A stretch of DNA of 64,000 nucleotides from Liolophura sinensis (taxonomy: Eukaryota; Mollusca; Polyplacophora; Chitonida; Chitonidae). Under the pieces are notes generated by a model. The model worked only from the letters and a program-made list of their open reading frames with translations, had not been told where the DNA came from and made no database searches. The stretch's first letter is position 1. Each line of letters begins with the position of its first letter. The stretch lies in assembly GCF_032854445.1 (NCBI RefSeq), contig NC_088299.1, forward strand, positions 967,001-1,031,000, written 5' to 3'. A program made the position numbers and the translations under genes. Positions 38,201-50,200 of this stretch are shown in pieces.

Positions 38201-41200
38201 GCTGTCACTTCAAAAAAATCTATCAGCCCTTGACTTTCAGTATGGTTTCTTACAAGGGATAGACAAATATCGATGCAATATGATTTTGCAGTTGTTTAAG
38301 TGTCGCATTTTGATGCATTTTGCACCACACATTTATGAGAAGGGAACTGAGGCAGCCTGTCGGTGTCACAATGCGTATGTGTTGGGCAGAAGACTGCAGT
38401 AACTTGTCAGAGTGAGCCGGCAAGAAAACCTCCTTGGGAGAGTCATTGCTTGAAGAAAAATACTTGCGTCGTTATATTATTTTCCTTAGCAAAGTCAGAT
38501 TTACTACAAAAGTATCTTACCAAAATCTGCACGAAAGAGTGACAATAATGAGAAAGTCCTGCTATTTTCAGTAAGTTCTTTCATGTCAGTACACCCAGCA
38601 AGGCCCAATGCTTACACCCATGGAGGTCAAAGATGAGGGCGACTAGGACTGCTAAAAGATGGCGGTTATGCCAACCAAGATCATCCTGACTGAGCATCAG
38701 GCTAAAAGAAACACCGTCCTTTTGAAAGCGGAACAGAACTGAGCTCTTTCGTTGCTTATCAGGTGTTTTTGTTTGTATCTTCTCACTGTCACATTGTTTA
38801 AGAGCGATGGTATGGGAGAGCTGCTAGGTTTTGGGACATCACTCCACTTAGCTGTTACATGGCAAAATGGCGTCACTGAACCAGTGGCTTGTTACAGACA
38901 ATCATTTGTTATTTTTTGTTGATAGGTGGTGCAGATTTTTAAAAATATTTTTAAACCATTTCTGGACTGCTCGTTCATTAATGAATTCAGATTTAGCGGC
39001 TGACTTTATGTTCACTTTAAATATGTTGAGACATTATGTCATATATAGCACAATTTTGCAATACACCTACCTTGGACAGCACTGTCATTCCCTCCCAGAT
39101 TGTGACCTAAAACATGTGTACTGCCAATGTTGGAGACTGTTTCACTGATTGCCTCACACACAGTGCTAACACTGGCAGTGTGGATTTTGATGCCAGCCTT
39201 CTCCAGATTGGACTCTGCTGATCCTGTGACCAAAGCCTTCTCTGAGGCAGAACCGATTTCCATTTTCGCCAGCGACTGTGATAAATCCTGTTCTGCTGAA
39301 TTATTCTTGTTACCAAGACTGATGTCCATTTTTGTTGCATAGATTTTGTGATTGTCTTCGTCTTTCACTTTAGCCGTTAGATGAATGTTTGTTGGGGTTC
39401 CATTCACTATATCTAAATCTAAATCCACGGCCGGTATGGGAGTTCTCCAAAACTGAAAGTTATTGTAAGTGGCTACATTGTCAACATGTATATGAACACG
39501 GCCATCTTCACATGTCTCTGTGGTTATCTGACTGTCAGAAGGCCTGTCCTCACTGAACACAGAATTGTCATCTTCTATACTGCTATCATCTGTCTTTGAT
39601 TCAAGGGTATCTGGACTAGAGGTTGATGTATCACTTGTTACATCTTTATCAACAGAACAAGGATGTTCCCCTATTTGTGTATGTTCATTTGTACTTTCAT
39701 TTGTATCTTCAGTCCTACAGATGGAAGGCTCACTCTTCTCAACTTCTGTTGCACACTCATACAGAACTTCTGGTTGCGAAATTTTCTTTTCCTTATTACT
39801 GTCCGAATCTTGGCTTTCATCTTTCTTAGAATCACTTTCTTGCATATATTTTTCAGAGCGTATTTCTTCAACAGATTTATCAGTGGAGTCAATGTGCTGA
39901 TCTTTGGTATCACAGTCTAGGTCCAGCTCCAGCTCCATTTCCTGAGGGCCAGCCTCTGGAGCCACATTATGTATCCTGTCCTCCAAACCCTCTTCTTCTC
40001 CTCTTCATTGAAGGAATTATTAGGTGTATCAGAGTCGCTGGCCTTATTATTGGATTCCTCTTCATTGCTTTTGGCCTGCTCAGTTACACCTGGCTTATCT
40101 TCTACATTAATATCACTGCAACAGAGGAAAAAATTGAAAAATTGAAGTACTGTCTCCTGCAAATGTACATAAGTTCTTAGCAAATCTCACCCACTGATAG
40201 GCTTCAAATTTAACAAGAAAAGGGGCAAGGCCAGTTTGGCCTTGGGTAAGTGTCAAATGTTTAGGGCATCAAGGCCAAATACACAGTGATAACCAGGGCA
40301 TTAAGGTCAAATGCACAATCATGAGGAGGGATTTCAGCAACCCATTATGACACTGCCTCTATGTCTTTTATGATTGGTTAAGAACCTTTAGCTGTATTAC
40401 GAGTGATTGATGTTTAAACACTAAACTTTCCAATGTCACATTTAACAAACATCCTAACAAAAATTATCCCCACATTAATCCTGAAGCTACAAGGTCATTC
40501 CATGAAATTGGGAAATAACAGCCATCTAAAAAATGGCTTCCAAAACACATAAGCATTTCAAGACACAGAAAATAAACAACACGTGGTGTTTCTAAGGGAT
40601 CACATCTAAATAATGCTGGTATAAAGGGTGCCATTTACCGTCCATCAGTTTGAATTTTGTCACGTCCTGCTCATTTGTCATTAAGCTTTAAAGGAAACAA
40701 TCACTTCTACCCTTCTGGGATTCTTTGTTCACAGAATGTTGACATACCAAGTTATCTCCCCTTCAACACTCGTTATGCCTTCTCGTATCAATAGCTCCAT
40801 AATTCTAGGGTCAGCATATGTTGAGATGAATGGTCCCAGTGCCTGGAATGCCGCTATTCTCACCTAGAAACACATGCATATCTCATGATCCAACCATATT
40901 AGGCATATCCATATATTAATGTACATTTACTTTGAGGAGTTGGCCAATGCATACAACAGCATAGACCCAGACTGAATGTTCATAACTTCAAAGAAGTTTG
41001 TGGAAAATCAATCTGCATCTCAATTTCATTTGAACTATAAAGATCACCTTAGATCAATGGCTTCCTTTTTTGAGCATAAAAAATTGTATTTGAAAACATT
41101 GCTTGGGCTTAGCCTTCTCCGATTTCTATGTTAATGTCAACATTCTAATCATCTTAGAATTTAACTTTGAATTGGTAGCAAGCTCACCTGTATGAGACAC

Positions 41201-44200
41201 ATAAATGCAAAACTTCAGCTCAATACATAAAGAACTGAAATTGATAATTCGGTAATTTTTATTTCACCATTGTGAATGGTCATTAATATGCTCACAGAGC
41301 ATCAGTGATGGAACACCCCATGATGCAACGCAATGTTTTAGCTTTATATGTATGTAAAACTTCAGGTCAATACATTTTAAGACACCAACCCTTACATTTT
41401 GTTTTAAAATTGATTCCTGTACACAATACACTAAGTCAGAAATTCATTAACTTATGGTACTTTATATGTACACATTCAATCAATGATGGATTACCCACTC
41501 CTGCTATTGTGCTCTACACATGTGCAAACCATGAGCTCAATGCTTGAAGTACTTTTTAAGATACATCACTTTAACATTACTTTCTGTATTATTCTCAGGG
41601 TATGACATAAGCTTCACCTGTACAGGTGAGCTAAAAATCATACTTTGTTCCCAGAATCCTACATCCTTCATGATTGCTAAGTGGTGCACTGATCTTTTAA
41701 CATTACGTTACACCAAATGGAAGTGTACAAAGGTAACTAATAGCAACTTACTGATTTATCATATTTGGAGAAAGATCGCAAAGCAGATGTTGAACATTTG
41801 CTAAACCAATAGAAAAGCACTGTAGAAACCAGCGTTAACCTTGTAAATGCATTTTAAACACACGTAACATGAGTATTAAAGAGTACAGTCTTCAACCTGT
41901 CAAAATTATACAAATGAATGACCAGTAAAATTTAATGATAACCTCTTTCATGCCCAATACAACAGTGTCATTTTCTGCCAAGGAAGTACTACACAGGGTG
42001 TGGTTGTATGCACATGTACAGATTCACGCAGGGAAGACAAGGCATCTCCTCAACACTTACCCATCTGGACAGATCACAGAGCAAGTTGACAAAGATGCCA
42101 GAGAGTTGACTACGCCGAGTTTCAGACGTACAGGCCCGGGAGACCACCATAAAGCACTCTGCACAAGCTTTCCTTACTCCCCACACTCCATCTTCACACA
42201 GGTAATAGAACTTTGGTAACTGAAAATCACAAAAGATACGCTTTCAACACTACCTACCTTTGGACAACGACGACCAAAAGAACAAAAACTTTTCTTATGT
42301 ATGCAAACATTTAAACCTTATATGTGCTACAGCAGGCTCCTTACTTGTAAAGTATGAAGCTGGTACTTCCATGGTATCTTTAGATTTCACATTTTTTGAA
42401 AAACATTTGAAATATTTTGGAAACATATTCCTTTGATTTTATGCTGATGTCCTTTGCCCAGATGCTGACAGGCCCTGGAGTTAACACAGGGACCAAAATC
42501 TCATTTGTATTTCTTGAAAAAAAAAATGGGACGTGGCCCTTGCCAAAAACCATAATTCTGCTCACCAGCTGTTCTTCCACACTTTCTGGTCCCACTACAG
42601 TACATATATCACCAAAGTTGGCAGCACAAACCTGAATAAATGAAGGAGGAGACAACTATTATCTCACACTTTAACATTATTTCCACCATAGATCCTAGTG
42701 CCGGTCTTTCAATCAGAAACACATATACGGGAACACTACCTCAAAGTTAAGTCAACGCACATTATTACAACAGAAAAAACACCGGCCTGACCCTGCGCAT
42801 CTAGACCTAAGGCCAGAAAACTCTACCGAAAGACAAAATCTTAGGCTTGAGTCTGGACAGAATCCAAAAATATCCTTTAAACACGGCTGAAACAATGCAG
42901 CCAACTCCTAATTCCTGATCAGTAGTGCTTATGTTACAGTTTATTTAAGATGAACTCCTAGGACTAAGAAAGCCGTCCTCACCTTTCTCACATGAAATAA
43001 GCTGTCCGTACACATTTCACAGAATCTTGGTAAAAATTGAGCTTCAGTCATTTCTCTACCCAACAGAGGGGCCATTTTACTCATAAGCTGTTGGGGACAA
43101 CAAACCAAAACCAGTTACATAACAAATGAGAACTTTGAGAATTTAATACTGGTGTAAGTTAACTGATCAGTACTATACACAATCCAGTCAAGTTTAAACA
43201 ATGACAACCTAGTAAAAAAGTTAACATTCAGGACAAAGTTGATGTAAAAATTATCAAACTAGTTCCTGAACCAGTCAGAATTTACACAACTGAAGTTTTT
43301 CACGCCATACTCAACAGATTGGTATCAGCTGCATACAACAATATACCCATGAATAATCTAGCTAAGTGTTTCTGTGTGCGACTGAACTCCTCCACGCAAA
43401 GCCTCTGTGCTTTAGAGATCTCTCCTCTCATCAAAGCAGGCTGTGATATGTTGATATCAAACCACATCACAACCACCTGGATGAGGGGGAATAACTCTTG
43501 TCAACTTAGTAATCCTCAGCCTGGGAGCAGCTGCTTCTTTCAGATTTTCACTTCAGTCTCAAACATTCTGTTGGATGATTTTTGCAGGCGAATTATACTT
43601 TAGAATACTGACATAGGAGAGGACAGAGCTCATCAAAGCTGGCTGTGATATGTGACCATGATAACACATCACCACCACTTTGATGAAACCATCCTTTCCT
43701 GCTCTGAACAACCATCAAGAAAACCAAGGCAGTTTTCAGCATCAGACAATAGGGCCTAGTTCTGTCATGAAGTCCGATTTTTTTTTTTTTTTTTTTGAGT
43801 TAAGAAATTCAGTTGTTAGTTCCAACCGGAGGCTCATCAAAGCTGGCTGTGATATGATTTTACTGTAACATGTCACAGTCAGCCTGATGGGCCCCCGTAT
43901 CAGGAAATGACCCGACAGCCAGTACATCCAGTTACATCTGAGCACACCAAACAAAAACCCACTCAAAAACATGTTTTCATTGGACACCTGAACCTGGTAC
44001 AACAAAATGCTGAAACCACTATCCCACATCACATTATTACAGGTTGGTGTTGTAATATGTTACCTGGGACTCTTAGTCATTGGCATTACAGCTACGGGTA
44101 TACAATTTGGTAACAAATAACGTCTCCCCAGCCCCCAACCTTCTGGTGACCTGTGGCCGAGTTACTGAATGAAGCTGTAGTGAGATGGACAGGTGGAGAG

Positions 44201-47200
44201 GAATGGCAGGCCAACAACTGGTAAGGGTGAGACTAGCAGGGTAGAGAGCGAGCTGGGTGGGGTGGGTATGTATGGAGCAGGTTAGGCCGCACCAGCTCAT
44301 CAAAGCAGGCTGTGATATGGGCTATGGTCAGCATGTCACAGCCACTTTGATGACTGGTACAGCCAGCAGATATAGCATCCAAGATGCAAGCACTAGCTCA
44401 CCAGCCCTTCACAATGCTCCCATATGTGTACAGAGGATGCACCACAAGTTCATACTCAAAACGCTGTCACGCAAGGGTACATACAAGCAGGCGAAGGAGA
44501 TGTCTGGGGTATAACATACACTGCAGAATGAATTAGCCATCAGCTGCAAGAAACTTTACCACAGCGAATCCACATGAAGCTAAGAAACAGCAGAACAAAC
44601 ACTTGGCAAGACGGATGTTACATTTTCACTAGGTCTAAGATTCCAAATCTGTCAGACTCTTAAATAAAGTAACACATTACCATATTTGTGTAGATCATCT
44701 GGGTGTGAACAAAGGGTTTATGCGGCTCCAATCTCAATTAACAAAAACTCAATCTGCAGGTCCTAAAGACAATCCAGTTTTTTCACTCAACCTAAAACAT
44801 TCGCAAGCTTTTCTGGAAATAAAGACAGATGGCTAAATTCTGAAAGTTGGGTATATCAGGTAAAGCATGATAACAGATTTGAATCACTTGACAAGCTGTT
44901 ATATTCCCTTGCCCTCTATTACAAAGACACAAAAATGTCCTGTGTTGCTTTATTTTCGTCAGCTTCCTTGTGGCTTGAGACAGCCCATTGGACATTAGAG
45001 ACCGTGAAACTGATCCAAGCAGGCTGTGATATGTTCGATACCAGCACATCACTGCCACTTGGTCAGACCCACAGACACAAAGTTGTACATCAATTTCATC
45101 TTGTTCTGGACATGCCACCAAAACGCCCAGTCCTATTTGCCCTATTAGGTTAGTAGCATGGTAGCAGCAGGTAAGACATTGCAGTTAGTTTCACTATGTA
45201 CAGTAAGTGGTAAGCTCCTTGCATGTCCGGCACAACCCCAGTGGAGAACAGGAAAGTCTAGGAAGAACGTATCAAGGCGTGACAGAGCTAAATAGCAGAA
45301 GTCTGGACTGGATAAGCTGTAGGTGGTTGTTGTTGTAATGAAAGCTGAAAACTGAAGGTCCTGGCTCATCAAAGCTGGCTGTGATAGAGCTAATGAGCCG
45401 GCTACTACATGCCAGCATTGACGTCCACGACATTCATAAGCTACCATCTCCGCGCCCTTCACCAAAAGCTGGGTTAGTGCCTGAAAGCAAGCTCTCCTGG
45501 TAAAATCCCCAAACCACCTAACTGGATCAGCAGTCTACAAACCTTTTAATAAGCATACATGCAGTTTTCTAAGCCACTTTTCTTGCAATTCTACATGTAT
45601 TCAGACAATCTCAAGTTCTAAATGCAGGTGTACGGTCGGCAAGCCATGCCCTATGCAAAAGACATGCTAGTAAGATGAATCTGCTCCCAACATCTCACTA
45701 CCCATGTCTTTCACATAGAGACCAGGCAGACACACTTGCGAGCCTTGAACCATTGGATAAAATCTCTGCAGCTTGGAGGGAGCCTACACTATGCAAACGT
45801 AACCAACTTGCCAAACATAAGTGATATGCCCCATCAACATTTTTTACGAAATGCCAGTTTGTTAAAGTAAGTACCTTTTTCATGGTCCACCGCTATTTGC
45901 AAGCATTTATACACTAGCACTGGTATGTTAGGATACTTACAGCAACTGCTTCTGTACGGAAGTCATCTGGGAACTGTCTGGCCTGGCCAAGTCTGCTATA
46001 ACACCTACCACCTGTTCTTCTATATCAGCTGAAACATTAAGGTGATTAATACAGATCATTTTGATACTACCTGTACCCCAAAGACAAGTACGGTAACTTT
46101 TAGAAAATCAATTTTTGTGGTGAAAGATATGTTTTCTTTATCGGACTTGAGTTAACCTTGTAACCATTTTATTAGAACGACCACTAAGTGAAATAATGGA
46201 ACATAATAATGAGTACTTACTTCTGTCAACTAGTTCTTGCTCCAAGAGAACTAATAAAGCGGCTTGACTTGTCTTACGAACCTGAAAAAAGGAACCAAAT
46301 TTTGGTTAAGCAGCACATTAAGAAACACATAAATGAAGATATCTTTCCTTTACTTCCTTGATGATAGGGTTACACCAAGAGTTTCTCTGGTACCTCAAAA
46401 GGAAAAACTCGCGGGTAATGCACTAAGTGCAAGATAATTTTCCATTGCAACACTCAGGTTTTAAACCAAAGGATACAATTTCACTAAAATAACGAAGCGC
46501 ATCTTCAATGCCAATTGTAAATGCATTTAACTACAACACCCACCAACACAGCGTTGTCTCGCATGTGTCCCAACAACAATTCCATGAGCTTTTATTTACT
46601 TATTTGACACTCATAGTACAAACTAGTCTGTTTGGCTAAACAGAGAACATCCTCTTACAACATACATCACTTCTGACACGTGGGCATATGTTACTCTGGG
46701 CTGTAACGTGGGAGGTGAATACAGTTGTCAACTTTTTCACTGTTCCTACTGTTTTGATAAATAAAAAAAAAAACTTGGAAGATGCCTTAGTACATTACCT
46801 GGTTATTCATATCATTCAAATATTTGACCACCATCGGTAGTAAATAGGTAGGTACTGAGTCTTGGAAGATATGCCTCTTCTCCAAACAATACATGGCCAC
46901 GTGTGGAACTTGTTCCATCAGTTCAGATCTGACGGTGGCTTCTGTCAAAACACAATCACATACAACAATTAAACCTACTGTACGTATGCCTCAATGTATT
47001 TCCTTGGAGTTTGTAACAGTTTACATGCACAATCTGTTGGATTTAACTGAAACAATGCTTTATCATCAAGCGAATGATTACACAGCTACTAATATTCCAT
47101 ACAAATTCCACCAACATGACCATAATACAAGTCCATGTTTTATATTTCTGATTATAACCGACTTGTTTATTATCTTATTTGATTGGAGCTTATGCCGTAC

Positions 47201-50200
47201 TCAGAAATATTTCCCTTCAATGACGGTGGGCAGTATAATGGTGGGAAGAAACAAGGCAGACCCTCAGGGAAACCAACGATCATTCCCAGGTTACTGTCAG
47301 ACCTTCACCTGAGTTCCATGAGCTGGACTTAACTAAGTGATCACATTTGTGACGGACCTCTGAGTCATTGCACTGCACGAAGATTCGAACAACTAGGCCA
47401 CCAAAGCCCCCACAGATCACGCCTACGTATTTTTAGAATTCCTGTTCACACAATCTTTGTCCATTTTAGAACAAATATTTACCATCCACAATTTTCAAAA
47501 CTGGGCAAAAAAATAAATTTGATGATAAACTACAAATGTTTTACCTCATTTCAACGTTCTTAAACAGAAGAAATAATTTGCGGGTGGATTTTAACAGAAT
47601 TTATGTTGGAAACTGCTAATGATTATCAGTTGTCTGATCTTCATCAACACAAATACACAATATCTTGTGACTATATGGTAGTACATTCACCTGCATCGTC
47701 GGATAGGCGTACCATGGCCTTGAGTACTGCATCACATTCCTCTCTTTCCCCTCCCACAGCCCGCAATGTGTCCAACATACTTTTGGCAACCATTTGTCTA
47801 AAAATAATTTAGGCCAAAAACCACAATCAGAAGGTCAGCCTGACAAGGATTTATAGAATGCAACTGACAGCTTTCAATACAAAAATTAAGTACAATTATT
47901 TCATTGTTTAAGCATTTTTTTGCAGTTTTTCCAATAGTAAGCCTATTTACAAATTTTATGGAAATTAAGTACCAGCAGTACAAGATCAGTTTCCCTACCA
48001 CTGTTCTCTAACAGTTTTTGAGTGTGTTCACAATCTATGTCTGGTTGAACTGATGAAACTCATCTGAGAACTATATTTACATTTCAAGATCAGGCTTCGA
48101 ACTTATCTGTAACTCCATGCGAGAACAGGTCATGACGCTCAAAATAAAGCTTACTTTTAATAAATCCTTTAGAATGCAAATCAAAGGGCGTGAATATCAA
48201 TGGGTGACTTCATCAGGAGTGTCATTTCTGTTACTTAAGTTTAAATCATAACTTCCTGCAATTTTTGACATGTGCATCTCCTTGAAAATTTTGATGCACT
48301 ACTCTTCTGTCTCTTGACTTAATTCTGAAATACTTACAACATATTTTCTACACAACTTTCTACAGGGGAATTCTTTACTGTCACGACAAGTGTGTAAAGG
48401 AACATACCTAGAGACATTTGTAACTTACCTGCTAAATATGTTGTCACTGTTCATGTACTTCTCTAGTTTTTGTAGGGGGGACAGGTGGTCATCTGGGCCA
48501 TAGCAATCATCCTCTAGGACCCCAGTGTCATCCAGGCCAAGAGCTGAAGACCCAAACACAGAAACCTTAACAGTGGCAAAATCTTGCCTGCACACTCTGC
48601 CAAGAGCTGGCATGGAAAACTGACAGACAAAAAGTCTGAAATTTATCTAGAAAATCTGAAAATACCTCACTCCACCTCCAAATTACATCATCAATCACCC
48701 TTTATGATGAAATCAGCTGCTTTCATTTTTGAATTTTGAACAAAGTCTGAAATCAGCCACGAGAAGAAAATTCCCATGAATGCAAGAGCTGCCATTATAA
48801 GGTATGGCCTGGTGGCTTAGCCAGTTCTAGTCAGTGCCTTGCACTTGATACGTTAAGAGGCGGGTCACATTTTCTCAACCTTTTAAGATTAGTTTGCAGA
48901 CAATATGCGACTTAAATCAATACAAGAACGCATACTTCATCAATAATCACTGTAACTTTCACCTGGTTAATTCATGAAGAGCTATATTTCTGTCAACCAT
49001 CTCTTCGTAAAAGTTGTATCGCTTCCTAACTACAATAGCTGATGATCACTTTCCAATTTGAAAGACCAGAGTTCAAGATGTAATATAAGATACAGTCGTC
49101 CCCACATTATTGCATATCGGTTTAAGGAATAACCCGTTTTATTGGATAGCAAACTGTATGACAAACCCATATATCTGAACACTGTTTTGCGACCGGCTAA
49201 TTGCACATTGTTATAATGGGTAATGCACTTAAATCCATAACTGAATGCCTGGTCGTGACAAAACAATGCAACTTAGCACCTAGGTGAGAACCACAGATTC
49301 AAAGCCAAGGCCCGATAGGACATCAAGCGGCCACTTACAGCACAGGCATTGTGGCTTGTCAAACCTGGAATGATTCCCATATGCAGAGAAATAAAGTCAC
49401 AAAAGCAGAAAATATAACAAACCCTGCATTAATCGGTAGGCTGTTGGTCGAGTATTAGACAGCAGCTATCACACTAGTTCATCATTTACATCAAGTGTTG
49501 GCTGCCCTTCAGATCTACGCAAGAAAATGTCCACATGAAAAGACCTCATGCTCGCCAAAAAGGTCACTGGCAAGATTGAAGAGGGAAATCTCAGAAGGCA
49601 GTTGCTAAGATATTTTGCATTACCGAGTAGTACCGAGTGTCCAGATTATATAAAAACTAAGATGACATTTTGTGTCAATCTGTGAAAAATGAAAACCCAG
49701 ATTGTAAAGGGAAGCATGACGGCAAGCAAGAAGGTAACAATTTGAGAAAAACAACTTGACGTTAATTTACCGACCAAGGGAGACAACTCCATGCATTTAT
49801 TGATAAATTCAGTTAAACGAATTGATTAGTTAATTGTATAACAGTTTCTTCAATTTATCCAATGTAACAAAGCAAGTAATACTGTGATTTCTTTTACATG
49901 ACAGTGAAGGTTACACAGAGGAAATAAGACAAGGCCATGGATAAATCACCAAAGATTATGAACATACCATGTAGCCTCTTTTGGTTAAGGGTTACTTTGT
50001 CTTCAGAATAACCCATTAGATGGCTAGGCCACACAGTTCAGGATAAAGAAACAAAGATTCCTTAAATACTCCATTATTCTGTGGTCACCCACATATTTTC
50101 AAGTAAAACACAAAGCATCAAAAACTAATAAAACTTCAGCCTTTTAAATATTCTAATGTCAGGCTGATTTCTATTGACAAAATTATCAAAGTAAATGTAT

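Noticed and set aside
39565-39900. Plus-strand Ser-rich open frame
   Set aside because: It is the antisense shadow of PPP4R1 exon 12, which has the conserved protein motif on the other strand.
43421-45430. CRISPR-like or satellite interpretation of the repeated CATCAAAG..GGCTGTGATA motif
   Set aside because: Spacing is irregular (about 180-710 bp), each copy is an inverted repeat, and the sequence is that of miR-2.
43319-45465. Several open frames crossing the microRNA intron
   Set aside because: They overlap the hairpins in unrelated frames and share residues only because the hairpins repeat; there is no protein family signal.
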